Assembly (NCBI RefSeq): GCF_029227915.1
Contig: NC_079877.1
Coordinates: 5,644,001 to 5,708,000 of the forward strand
Direction of reading: 5' to 3'
DNA length: 64,000 nucleotides
Source of the DNA: Hydractinia symbiolongicarpus
Lineage: Eukaryota > Cnidaria > Hydrozoa > Anthoathecata > Hydractiniidae
The position numbers and the translations under genes were made by a program. The notes beneath the pieces were generated by a model, which was not told the origin of the DNA, searched no databases, and saw only the letters and a list, made by a program, of their open reading frames with translations. Every line of letters begins with the position of its first letter. The first letter of the stretch is position 1. Shown piece after piece: positions 50,831 to 63,116 of the stretch.

Positions 50831-52959
50831 TTCATTTTTGATGAGACGCTTAATGAAAGATGTTTAATCGCCGGCAAACGAAAACCCGCGATTTCCCGTA
50901 AATCCCGGGCTTGGCCCGTATAGTCGAATGTATACAAAGAAAGTACCCTGTGGGTAAACTCATTTCCAGAACGATTTTTTAAATTATTTTTTCACCACTA
51001 AAACGCATGAGACTTGTAGTTTTCAAAAATGTTTTCATTTTTGATGAGACGCTGAATAAAAGAAGTTTAATCGCCGGCAAACGAAAACCTGCGATTTCCC
51101 GTAAATCCCGGACTCGGCCCGTATAGTCAAAAGTATACAAAGAAAGTACCCAGGGAGTAAACTAATTTCCAGAACGATTTTTTAAATTATTTTTTCACCA
51201 CTAAAACGCATGAGACTTGTAGTTTTCAAAAATGTTTTCATTTTTGATGAGACGCTGAATAAAAGAAGTTTAATCGCCGGCAAACAAAAACCTGCGATTT
51301 CCCGTAAATCCCGGACTCGGCCCGTATAGTCAAAAGTGTACAAAGAAAGTACCCGGGGTGTAAACTCATTTCCCGAACGATTTTTTAAATTATTATTTCA
51401 CCACTAAAGCCCATGAGACTTGTAGTTTTTAAAAATGTTTTCATTTTTGATGAGACGCTTAATAAAAGAGGTTTAATCGCCGGCAAACGAAGTCCCGCGA
51501 TTTCCCGTAAATCCCGGGCTTGGCCCGTATAATCGAATGTATACAAAGAAAGTACCCAGGAAGTAAACTCATTTCCCGAACGATTTTTTAATATTTTTTT
51601 TCACCACTAAAACGCATGAGACTTGTAGTTTTCAAAAATGTTTTCATTTTTGATGAGACGCTTAATGAAAGAGGTTTAATGGCCGGCAAACGAAAACCCG
51701 CGATTTCCCGTAAATCCCGGGCTTGGCCCGTATAGTCGAATGTATACAAAGAAAGTACCCTGTGAGTAAACTCATTTCCAGAACGATTTTTTAAATTATT
51801 TTTTCACCACTAAAACGCATAAGACTTGTAGTTTTCAAAAATGTTTTCATTTCTGATGAGACGCTGAATAAAAGAAGTTTAATCGCCGCCAAACGAAAAC
51901 CCGCGATTTCCCGTAAATCCCGGGCTTGGCCCGTATAGTCAAAAGTATACAAAGATATTACCCAGGGAGTAAACGCATTTCCCGAACGATTTTTTAATTC
52001 ATTTTTTCACCACTAAAACGCATGAGACTTGTAGTTTTCAAAAATGTTTTCATTTTTGATGAGACGCTGAATAAAAGAAGTTTAATCGCCGGCAAACGAA
52101 AACCTGCGATTTCCCGTAAATTCCGGTCTCGGCCCGTATAGTCAAAAGTATACAAAGAAAGTACCCAGGGAGTAAACTAATTTCCAGAACGATTTTTTAA
52201 ATTATTTTTTTACCACTAAAACGCATAAGACTTGTAGTTTTCAAAAATGTTTTCATTTCTGATGAGACGCTGAATAAAAGAAGTTTAATCGCCGGCAAAC
52301 GAATTCCCGCGATTTGCCGTAAATCCCGGACTCGGCCCGTATAGTCAAAAGTATACAAAGAAAGTACCCAGGGAGTAAACTAATTTCCAGAACGATTTTT
52401 TAAATTATTTTTTTACCACTAAAACGCATAAGACTTGTAGTTTTCAAAAATGTTTTCATTTTTGATGAGACGCTGAATAAAAGAAGTTTAATCGCCGGCA
52501 AACGAAAACCTGCGATTTCCCGTAAATCCCGGACTCGGCCCGTATAGTCAAAAGTATACAAAGAAAGTACCCAGGGAGTAAACTAATTTCCAGAACGATT
52601 TTTTAATTCATTTTTTCACCACTAAAACGCATGACACTTGTAGTTTTCAAAAATGTTTTCATTTTTGATGAGACGCTGAATAAAAGAAGTTTAATCGCCG
52701 GCAAACGAAAACCTGCGATTTCCCGTAAATCCCGGACTCGGCCCGTATAGTCAAAAGTATACAAAGAAAGTACCCAGGGAGTAAACTAATTTCCAGAACG
52801 ATTTTTTAATTCATTTTTTCACCACTAAAACGCATGACACTTGTAGTTTTCAAAAATGTTTTTATTTTTGATGAGACGCTGAATAAAAGAAGTTTAATCG
52901 CCGGGAAACGAAAACCTGCGATTTCCCGTAAATCCCGGACTCGGCCCGTCTAGTCAAAA

Positions 52960-55640
52960 GTATACAAAGAAAGTACCTAGGGAGTAAACTAATTTCCCAA
53001 ACGATTTTTTAAATTATTATTTCACCACTAAAGCCCATGAGACTTGTAGTTTTTAAAAATGTTTTTATTTTTGATGAGACGCTGAATAAAAGAAGTTTAA
53101 TCGCCGGCAAACGAATACCCGCGATTTCCCGTAAATCCCGGACTCGGCCCGTATAGTCAAAAGTATACAAAGAAAGTACCCAGGGAGTAAACTCATTTCC
53201 CGAAAGATTTTTTAAATCATTTTTTCACCACTAAAACGCATGAGACTTGTAGTTTTCAAAAATGTTTTCATTTTTGATGAGACGCTGAATAAAAGAAGTT
53301 TAATCGCCGGCAAACGAAAACCTGCGATTTCCCGTAAATCCCGGACTCGGCCCGTATAGTCAAAAGTGTACAAAGAAAGTACCCGGGGTGTAAACTCATT
53401 TCCTGAACGATTTTTTAAATTATTATTTCACCACTAAAGCCCACGAGACTTGTAGTTTTTAAAAATGTTTTCATTTTTGATGAGACGCTGAATAAAAGAA
53501 GTTTAATCGCCGGCAAACGAAAACCTGCGATTTCCCGTAAATCCCGGACTCGGCCCGTATAGTCAAAAGTGTACAAAGAAAGTACCCGGGGTGTAAACTC
53601 ATTTCCCGAACGATTTTTTAAATTATTATTTCACCACTAAAGCCCACGAGACTTGTAGTTTTTAAAAATGTTTTCATTTTTGATGAGACGCTGAATAAAA
53701 TAAGTTTAATCGCCGGCAAACGAAAACCCGCGATTTCCCGTAAATCCCGGGCTTGGCCCGTATACTCAAAAGTATACAAAGATAGAACCCAGGGAGTAAA
53801 CGCATTTCCCGAACGATTTTTTAATTCATTTTTTCACCACTAAAACGCATGAGACTTGTAGTTTTCAAAAATGTTTTCATTTTTGATGAGACGCTGAATA
53901 AAAGAAGTTTAATCGCCGGCAAACGAAAACCTGCGATTTCCCGTAAATCCTGGACTCGGCCCGTATAGTCAAAAGTATACAAAGAAAGTACCCAGGGAGT
54001 AAACTAATTTGCAGAACGATTTTTTAAATTATTTTTTCACCACTAAAACGCATAAGACTTGTAGTTTTCAAAAATGTTTTCATTTTTGATGAGACGCTGA
54101 ATAAAAGAAGTTTAATCGCCGGCAAACGAAAACCCGCGATTTCCGTAAATCCCGGGCTTGGCCCGTATAGTCAAAAGTATACAAAGATAGTACCCAGGGA
54201 GTAAACTCATTTCCCGAACGATTTTTTAATTCATTTTTTCACCACTAAAACGCATGAGACTTGTAGTTTTCAAAAATGTTTTCATTTTTGATGAGACGCT
54301 GAATAAAAGAAGTTTAATCGCCGGCAAACGAAAACCTGCGATTTCCCGTAAATCCCGGACTCGGCCCGTCTAGTCAAAAGTATACAAAGAAAGTACCTAG
54401 GGAGTAAACTAATTTCCCAAACGATTTTTTAAATTATTATTTCACCACTAAAGCCCATGAGACTTGTAGTTTTTAAAAATGTTTTTATTTTTGATGAGAC
54501 GCTGAATAAAAGAAGTTTAATCGCCGGCAAACGAATACCCGCGATTTCCCGTAAATCCCGGACTCGGCCCGTATAGTCAAAAGTATACAAAGAAAGTACC
54601 CAGGGAGTAAACTCATTTCCCGAAAGATTTTTTAAATCATTTTTTCACCACTAAAACGCATGAGACTTGTAGTTTTCAAAAATGTTTTCATTTTTGATGA
54701 GACGCTGAATAAAAGAAGTTTAATCGCCGGCAAACGAAAACCTGCGATTTCCCGTAAATCCCGGACTCGGCCCGTATAGTCAAAAGTGTACAAAGAAAGT
54801 ACCCGGGGTGTAAACTCATTTCCCGAACGATTTTTTAAATTATTATTTCACCACTAAAGCCCAAGAGACTTGTAGTTTTTAAAAATGTTTTCATTTTTGA
54901 TGAGACGCTGAATAAAATAAGTTTAATCGCCGGCAAACGAAAACCCGCGATTTCCCGTAAATCCCGGGTTTGGCCCGTATACTCAAAAGTATACAAAGAT
55001 ATTACCCAGGGAGTAAACGCATTTCCCGAACGATTTTTTAATTCATTTTTTCACCACTAAAACGCATGAGACTTGTAGTTTTTAAAAATGTTTTCATTTT
55101 TGATGAGACGCTGAATAAAAGAAGTTTAATCGCCGGCAAACGAAAACCTGCGATTTCCCGTAAATCCTGGACTCGGCCCGTATAGTCAAAAGTATACAAA
55201 GAAAGTACCCAGAGAGTAAACTAATTTGCAGAACGATTTTTTAAATTATTTTTTCACCACTAAAACGCATAAGACTTGTAGTTTTCAAAAATGTTTTCAT
55301 TTTTGATGAGACGCTGAATAAAAGAAGTTTAATCGCCGGCAAACGAAAACCCGCGATTTCCGTAAATCCCGGGCTTGGCCCGTATAGTCAAAAGTATACA
55401 AAGATAGTACCCAGGGAGTAAACTCATTTCCCGAACGATTTTTTAATTCATTTTTTCACCACTAAAACGCATGAGACTTGTAGTTTTCAAAAATGTTTTC
55501 ATTTTTGATGAGACGCTGAATAAAAGAAGTTTAATTGCCGGCAAACGAAAACCTGCGATTTCCCGTAAATCCCGGACTCGGCCCGTCTAGTCAAAAGTAT
55601 ACAAAGAAAGTACCCAGGGAGTAAACTAATTTCCCAAACG
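52960..55640 (+). repeat. Block repeat, periods 1,420 and 1,217 bp
   Basis: Rare states CCCGTCTAGTC (52,947, 54,367 and about 55,583), CCCGAAAGATTTTTTAAATC (53,200 and 54,620) and CCCGTATACTCAAAAG mark two copies of a seven-monomer block. The second copy lacks one of the two AGCCCACGAG monomers (53,440 and 53,642), so its period drops to 1,217 bp. A third copy begins near 55,585. Confidence 0.8.
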
Positions 55641-57182
55641 ATTTTTTAAATTATTATTTCACCACTAAAGCCCATGAGACTTGTAGTTTTTAAAAATGTT
55701 TTCATTTTTGATGAGACGCTGAATAAAAGAAGTTTAATCGCCGGCAAACGAATACCCGCGATTTCCCGTAAATCCCGGACTCGGCCCGTATAGTCAAAAG
55801 TATACAAAGAAAGTACCCAGGGAGTAAACTCATTTCCCAAACGATTTTTCAAATTTATATTTTACCACTAAAGCCCATGAGACTTGTAGTTTTTAAAAAT
55901 GTTTTCATTTTTGATGAGACGCTGAATAAAAGAAGTTTAATCGACGGCAAACGAAAACCTGCGATTTCCCGTAAATCCCGGTCTCGGCCCGTATAGTCAA
56001 AAGTATACAAGGAAAGTACCCAGTATGTAAACTCATTTCCCTAACGAATTTTTAAATTATTTTTTCACCACTAAAACGCATGAGACTTGTAGTTTTCAAA
56101 AATGTTTTCATTTTTGATGAGACGCTGAATAAAAGAAGTTTAATCACCGGCAAACGAAAACCTGCGATTTCCCGTAAATCCCGGACTCGGCACGTATAGT
56201 CAAAAGTATACAAGGAAAGTACCCAGTGAGTAAACTCACTTCCCGAACGATTTTTTAAATTATTTTTTCACCACTAAAACGCATGAGACTTGTAGTTTTC
56301 AAAAATGTTTTCATTTTTGATGAGACGCTGAATAAAAGAAGTTTAATCGCCAGCAAACGAAAACCTGCAATTTCCCGTAAATCCCGGACTCGGCCCGTAT
56401 AGTCAAAAGTATACAAAGAAAGTACCCATGGAGTAAACTAATTTCTCAAACGATTTTTTAAATTATTATTTCACCACTAAAGCCCATGAGACTTGTAGTT
56501 TTTAAAAATGTTTTCATTTTTGATGAGACGCTGAATAAAAGAAGTTTAATCGCCGGCAAACGAAAACCTGCGATTTCCCGTAAATCCCGGACTCGGCACG
56601 TATAGTCAAAAGTATACAAGGAAAGTACCCAGTGAGTAAACTCATTTCCCGAAGGATTTTTTAAATTATTTTTTCACCACTAAAACGCATGAGACTTGTA
56701 GTTTTCAAAAATGTTTTCATTTTTGATGAGACGCTGAATAAAAGAAGTTTAATCGCCGGCAAACGAAAACCTGCGATTTCCCGTAAATCCCGGACTCGGC
56801 CTGTATAGTCAAAAGTATACAAAGAAAGTACCCAGGGAGTAAACTCATTTCCCAAACGATTATTTAAATTATTATTTCACCACTAAAGCCCATGAGACTT
56901 GTAGTTTTTAAAAATGTTTTCATTTTTGATGAGACGCAGAATAAAAGAAGTTTAATCGCCGGCAAACAAAAACCCGCGATTTCCGTAAACCCCGGACTCG
57001 GCCTGCGTAGTCAAAAGTATACAAAGAAAGTACCCAGGGAGTAAACTCATTTCCCGAACGATTTTTTAAATTATTTTTTCACCACTAAAACGCATGAGAC
57101 TTGTAGTTTTCAAAAATGTTTTCATTTTTAATGAGACGCTGAATAAAAGAAGTTTAATCGCCGGCAATCGAAAACCCGCCAT

Positions 57183-60100
57183 TTCCCGTAAACCCCGGAC
57201 TCGGCCCGCATAATCAAAAGTATACAAAGAAAGTACCCAGGGAGTAAACTCATTTCCCGAACGATTTTTTAAATTATTTTTTCACCACTAAAACGCATGA
57301 GAATTGTAGTTTTCAAAAATGTTTTCATTTTTGATGAGACGCTGAATAAAAGAAGTTTAATCGCCGGCAAACGAAAACCTGCGATTTCCCGTAAATCCCG
57401 GACTCGGCCCGTATAGTCAAAAGTATACAAAGAAAGTACCCAGGGAGTAAACTCATTTCCCAAACGATTATTTAAATTATTATTTCACCACTAAAGCCCA
57501 TGAGACTTGTAGTTTTTAAAAATGTTTTCATTTTTGATGAGACGCAGAATAAAAGAAGTTTAATCGCCGGCAAACAAAAACCCGCGATTTCCCGTAAACC
57601 CCGGACTCGGCCCGCGTAGTCAAAAGTATACAAAGAAAGTACCCAGGGAGTAAACTCATTTCCCGAACGATTTTTTAAATTATTTTTTCACCACTAAAAC
57701 GCATGAGACTTGTAGTTTTCAAAAATTTTTTCATTTTTGATGAGACGCTGAATAAAAGAAGTTTAATCGCCGGCAAACGAAAACCTGCGATTTCCCGTAA
57801 ATCCCTGACTCGGCCCGTATAGTCAAAAGTATACAAAGAAAGTACCCAGGGTGTAAACTCATTTCCCGAACGATTTTTTAAATTATTATTTCACCACTAA
57901 AGCCCATGAGACTTGTAGTATTTAAAAATATTTTCATTTTTGATGAGACGCTGAATAAAAGAAGTTTAATCGCCGGCAAACGAAAACCCGCGACTTCCCT
58001 TAAATCCCGGACTCGGCCCGTTTAGTCAAAAGTATACAAAGGAAGTACCCAGGGAGTAAACTCATTTCCCGAACGATTTTTAAATTTTTTTTTCACCACT
58101 AAAACGCATGAGACTTGTAGTTTTCAAAAATGTTTTCATTTTCGATGAGACGCTGAATAAAAGAAATTTAATCGCCAGCAAACGAAAACCTGCGATTTCC
58201 CGTAAATCCCGGACTCGGCCCGTATAGTCAAAAGTATACAAAGAAAGTACCCAGGGAGTAAACTCATTTCCCAAACGATTTTTTAAATTTATATTTTACC
58301 ACTAAAGCCCATGAGACTTGTAGTTTTTAAAAATGTTTACATTTTTGATGAGACGCAGAATAAAAGAAGTTTAATCGCCGGCAAACGAAAACCCGCGATT
58401 TCCCGTAAATCCCGGACTCGGCCCGTATGGTCAAAAGTATACAAGGAAAGTACCCAGTGAGTAAACTCATTTCCCGAGCGAATTTTTAAATTATTTTTTC
58501 ACCACTAAAACGCATGAGACTTGTAGTTTTCAGAAATGTTTGCATTTTTGATATGACGCTTAATGAAAGTGGTTTAATCGCCGGGAAACGAAAACCCCCG
58601 ATTTCGCGTAAATCCCGGGCTTGGCCCGTATAGTCCAATGTATTCAAAGAAAGTACCCTGTGAGTAAACTCATTTCCAAAACGATTTTTTAAATTATCTT
58701 TTCACCACTAAAACGCTTGAGACTTGTAGTTTTCAAAAATGTTTTCATTTTTGATGAGACGCTGAATAAAAGAAGTTTAATCGCCGGCAAACGAAAACGC
58801 GCCATTTCCCGTAAACCCCGGACTCGGCCCGCATAATCAAAAGTATACAAAGAAAGTACCCAGGGAGTAAACTCATTTCCCGAACGATTTTTTAAATTAT
58901 TTTTTCACCACTAAAACGCATGAGAATTGTAGTTTTCAAAAATGTTTTCATTTTTGATGAGACGCTGAATAAAAGAAGTTTAATCGCCGGCAAACGAAAA
59001 CCTGCGATTTCCCGTAAATCCCGGACTCGGCCCGTATAGTCAAAAGTATACAAAGAAAGTACCCAGGGAGTAAACTCATTTCCCAAACGATTATTTAAAT
59101 TATTATTTCACCACTAAAGCCCATGAGACTTGTAGTTTTTAAAAATGTTTTCATTTTTGATGAGACGCAGAATAAAAGAAGTTTAATCGCCGGCAAACAA
59201 AAACCCGCGATTTCCCGTAAACCCCGGACTCGGCCCGCGTAGTCAAAAGTATACAAAGAAAGTACCCAGGGAGTAAACTCATTTCCCGAACGATTTTTTA
59301 AATTATTTTTTCACCACTAAAACGCATGAGACTTGTAGTTTTCAAAAATTTTTTCATTTTTGATGAGACGCTGAATAAAAGAAGTTTAATCGCCGGCAAA
59401 CGAAAACCTGCGATTTCCCGTAAATCCCTGACTCGGCCCGTATAGTCAAAAGTATACAAAGAAAGTACCCAGGGTGTAAACTCATTTCCCGAACGATTTT
59501 TTAAATTATTATTTCACCACTAAAGCCCATGAGACTTGTAGTATTTAAAAATATTTTCATTTTTGATGAGACGCTGAATAAAAGAAGTTTAATCGCCGGC
59601 AAACGAAAACCCGCGACTTCCCTTAAATCCCGGACTCGGCCCGTTTAGTCAAAAGTATACAAAGGAAGTACCCAGGGAGTAAACTCATTTCCCGAACGAT
59701 TTTTAAATTTTTTTTTCACCACTAAAACGCATGAGACTTGTAGTTTTCAAAAATGTTTTCATTTTCGATGAGACGCTGAATAAAAGAAATTTAATCGCCA
59801 GCAAACGAAAACCTGCGATTTCCCGTAAATCCCGGACTCGGCCCGTATAGTCAAAAGTATACAAAGAAAGTACCCAGGGAGTAAACTCATTTCCCAAACG
59901 ATTTTTTAAATTTATATTTTACCACTAAAGCCCATGAGACTTGTAGTTTTTAAAAATGTTTACATTTTTGATGAGACGCAGAATAAAAGAAGTTTAATCG
60001 CCGGCAAACGAAAACCCGCGATTTCCCGTAAATCCCGGACTCGGCCCGTATGGTCAAAAGTATACAAGGAAAGTACCCAGTGAGTAAACTCATTTCCCGA

Positions 60101-60635
60101 GCGAATTTTTAAATTATTTTTTCACCACTAAAACGCATGAGACTTGTAGTTTTCAGAAATGTTTGCATTTTTGATATGACGCTTAATGAAAGTGGTTTAA
60201 TCGCCGGGAAACGAAAACCCCCGATTTCGCGTAAATCCCGGGCTTGGCCCGTATAGTCCAATGTATTCAAAGAAAGTACCCTGTGAGTAAACTCATTTCC
60301 AAAACGATTTTTTAAATTATCTTTTCACCACTAAAACGCTTGAGACTTGTAGTTTTCAAAAATGTTTTCATTTTTGATGAGACGCTGAATAAAAGAAGTT
60401 TAATCGCCGGCAAACGAAAACGCGCCATTTCCCGTAAACCCCGGACTCGGCCCGCATAATCAAAAGTATACAAAGAAAGTACCCAGGGAGTAAACTCATT
60501 TCCCGAACGATTTTTTAAATTATTTTTTCACCACTAAAACGCATGAGAATTGTAGTTTTCAAAAATGTTTTCATTTTTGATGAGACGCTGAATAAAAGAA
60601 GTTTAATCGCCGGCAAACGAAAACCTGCGATTTCC
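57183..60635 (+). repeat. Block repeat, period 1,623 bp, two full copies plus part of a third
   Basis: An eight-monomer block repeats at 57,183-58,805, 58,806-60,428 and partially to about 60,635. GCATGAGAATTG monomers at 57,299, 58,922 and 60,545 are exactly 1,623 bp apart. Shared rare states include GATATGACGCTT, CCCCCGATTTCGCG, GTCCAATGTATTC, CGAGCGAATTTTT and CATTTTCGATGAG. Few differences were seen between copies. Confidence 0.88.
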
Positions 60636-61870
60636 CGTAAATCCCAGACTCGGCCCGTATAGTCAAAAGTATACAAAGAAAGTACCCAGGGTGTAAACTC
60701 ATTTCCCGAACGATTTTTTAAATTATTATTTCACCACTAAAGCCCATGAGACTTGTAGTATTTAAAAATATTTTCATTTTTGACGAGACGCTGAATAAAA
60801 GAAGTTTAATCGCCGGCAATCGAAAACCCGCCATTTCCCGTAAACCCCGGACTCGGCCCGCATAATCAAAAGTATACAAAGAAAGTACCCAGGGAGTAAA
60901 CTCATTTCCCGAACGATTTTTTAAATTATTTTTTCACCACTAAAACGCATGAGAATTGTAGTTTTCAAAAATGTTTTCATTTTTGATGAGACGCTGAATA
61001 AAAGAAGTTTAATCGCCGGCAAACGAAAACCTGCGATTTCCCGTAAATCCCAGACTCGGCCCGTATAGTCAAAAGTATACAAAGAAAGTACCCTGTGAGT
61101 AAACTCATTTCCAGAACGATTTTTTAAATTATTTTTTCACCACTAAAACGCATAAGACTTGTAGTTCTTAAAAATGTTTTCATTTTTGATGAGACGCTGA
61201 ATAAAAGAAAATTAATCGCCGGCAAACGAAAACGCGCCATTTCCCGTAAACCCCGGACTCGGCCCGCATAATCAAAAGTATACAAAGAAAGTACCCAGGG
61301 AGTAAACTCATTTCCCGAACGATTTTTTAAATTATTTTTTCACCACTAAAACGCATGAGAATTGTAGTTTTCAAAAATGTTTTCATTTTTGATGAGACGC
61401 TGAATAAAAGAAGTTTAATCGCCGGCAAACGAAAACCTGCGATTTCCCGTAAATCCCAGACTCGGCCCGTATAGTCAAAAGTATACAAAGAAAGTACCCA
61501 GGGTGTAAACTCATTTCCCGAACGATTTTTTAAATTATTATTTCACCACTAAAGCCCATGAGACTTGTAGTATTTAAAAATATTTTCATTTTTGACGAGA
61601 CGCTGAATAAAAGAAGTTTAATCGCCGGCAATCGAAAACCCGCCATTTCCCGTAAACCCCGGACTCGGCCCGCATAATCAAAAGTATACAAAGAAAGTAC
61701 CCAGGGAGTAAACTCATTTCCCGAACGATTTTTTAAATTATTTTTTCACCACTAAAACGCATGAGGATTGTAGTTTTCAAAAATGTTTTCATTTTTGATG
61801 AGACGCTGAATAAAAGAAGTTTAATCGCCGGCAAACGAAAACCTGCGATTTCCCGTAAATCCCGGACTCG
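60421..61870 (+). repeat. Nested tandem repeats, periods 406 and 812 bp
   Basis: GAGAATTG (GAGGATTG in the last) occurs at 60,545, 60,951, 61,357 and 61,763, exactly 406 bp apart, so alternate monomers repeat. A four-monomer period is superimposed: CGCGCCATTT at 60,421 and 61,233 are 812 bp apart. GACGAGACGCTG and CCCAGACTCGG are shared private states. Confidence 0.82.
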
Positions 61871-62152
61871 GCCCGTATAGTCAAAAGTATACAAAGAAAG
61901 TACCAGGGTGTAAACTCATTTCCCGAACGATTTTTTAAATTATTATTTCACCACTAAAGCCCATGAGACTTGTAGTATTTCAAAATATTTTCATTTTTGA
62001 CGAGACGCTGAATAAAAGAAGTTTAATCGCCGGCAAACGAAAACCCGCGACTTCCCGTAAATCCCGTACTCGGCCCGTTTAGTGAAAAGTATACAAAGGA
62101 AGTACCCAGGGAGTAAACTCATTTCCTGAACGATTTTTTAAATTTTTTTTTC

Positions 62153-62314
62153 ACCACTAAAACGCATGAGACTTGTAGTATTTAAAAATACTTTCATTTT
62201 TGATGAGACGCTGAATAAAAGAAGTTTAATCACCGGCAAACGAAACAAAAGTATACAAAGAAAGTATCCAGGCAGTAAACTCATTTCCCGAACGATTTTT
62301 TAAATTATTTTTTC
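62153..62314 (+). repeat. Shortened satellite monomer (162 bp)
   Basis: This copy is 162 bp long because about 41 bp are missing between CGAAA and CAAAAGTATAC near 62,246. The lost part includes the CCCGTAAATCC segment, the GGACTCGGCCCG region and the CENP-B-box-like site, while the hairpin region remains. It is the only large indel I noticed in about 309 monomers. Confidence 0.9.
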
Positions 62315-62517
62315 ACCACTAAAACGCATGAGACTTGTAGTTTTCAAAAATGTTTTCATTTTTGATGAGACGCTGAATAAAAGAAGTTTAATAGCCGGCA
62401 AACGAAAACACGCGATTTCCCGTAAATCCCGGGCTTGGCCCGTATAGTCAAAAGTATACAAAGAAAGTACCCAGGGAGTAAACTCATTTCCCGAACGATT
62501 TTTTAAATTACTTTTTC

Positions 62518-62720
62518 ACCACTAAAACGCATGAGACTTGTAGTTTTCAAAAATGTTTTCATTTTTGATGAGACGCTGAATAAAAGAAGTTTAATCGCCG
62601 GCAAACGAAAACCTGCGATTTCCCGTAAATCCTGGACTCGGCCCGTATAGTCAAAAGTATACAAAGAAAGTACCCAGGGAGTAAACTCATTTCCCGAACG
62701 ATTTTTTATATTATTTTTTT
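62518..62720 (+). repeat. Representative 203-bp satellite monomer
   Basis: This copy is close to the common form and is given as a reference unit, counted from ACCACTAAAA to the base before the next ACCACTAAAC. In order it holds: a first ATGAGAC (62,531-62,537); a 9-bp inverted repeat around TTTT (62,547-62,568); a second ATGAGAC immediately after it; the segment AGTTTAATCGCCGGCAAACG; a C/G-rich part with CCCGTAAATCC and CTCGGCCCG; the palindrome GTATAC; AAGTACCCAGGGAGTAAAC; and an A/T-rich end with TTCCCGAACGATTTTTTA. A typical copy has about 12 CpG dinucleotides. The unit boundary is arbitrary, as in any tandem repeat. Confidence 0.93.
62547..62568 (+). other. Satellite hairpin (example copy), present in nearly every monomer
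   Basis: The left arm TCAAAAATG (62,547-62,555) and right arm CATTTTTGA (62,560-62,568) are perfect reverse complements around a TTTT loop. The stem is flanked on both sides by the direct repeat ATGAGAC. The right arm is nearly invariant across the array. The left arm varies mainly by A-to-G or C-to-T changes (TCAGAAATG, TCAAGAATG, TTAAAAATG), which would still pair as G-U or U-G in a plus-strand RNA. A minority of copies (AAATATT, AAATTTT or GTTTGCAT forms) break the stem or alter the loop. Whether the stem forms in DNA or RNA is unknown. Confidence 0.75.
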
Positions 62721-63116
62721 ACCACTAAACGCATGAGACTTGTAGTTTTCAAAAATATTTTCATATTTGATGGGACGCTGAATAAAAGAAGTTTTATCGC
62801 CGGCAAACGAAAATCCGCGATTTCCCGTAAATCCCGGACTCGGCCCGTATAGTCAAAAGTATACAAAGAAAGTACCCAGGGAGTAAACTAATTTCCCGAA
62901 CGATTTTTTATATTATTTTTTTACCACTAAACGCATGAGACTTGTAGTTTTCAAACATATTTTTATATTTGATGGGACGCTGAATAAAAGAGTTTTAATC
63001 GCCGGCAAACGAAAATCCGCAATTTACCGTAAATCCCGGACTCGGCCCGTATAGTCAAAAGTATACAAAGAAAGTACCCAGGGAGTAAACTCATTTCCCG
63101 AACGATTTTTTAAATT

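Noticed and set aside
62555-62585. Box C/D snoRNA-like TGATGA and CTGA motifs
   Set aside because: The two boxes are only about 6 nt apart with no terminal stem and no room for a guide, and CTGA is lost in other monomer variants.
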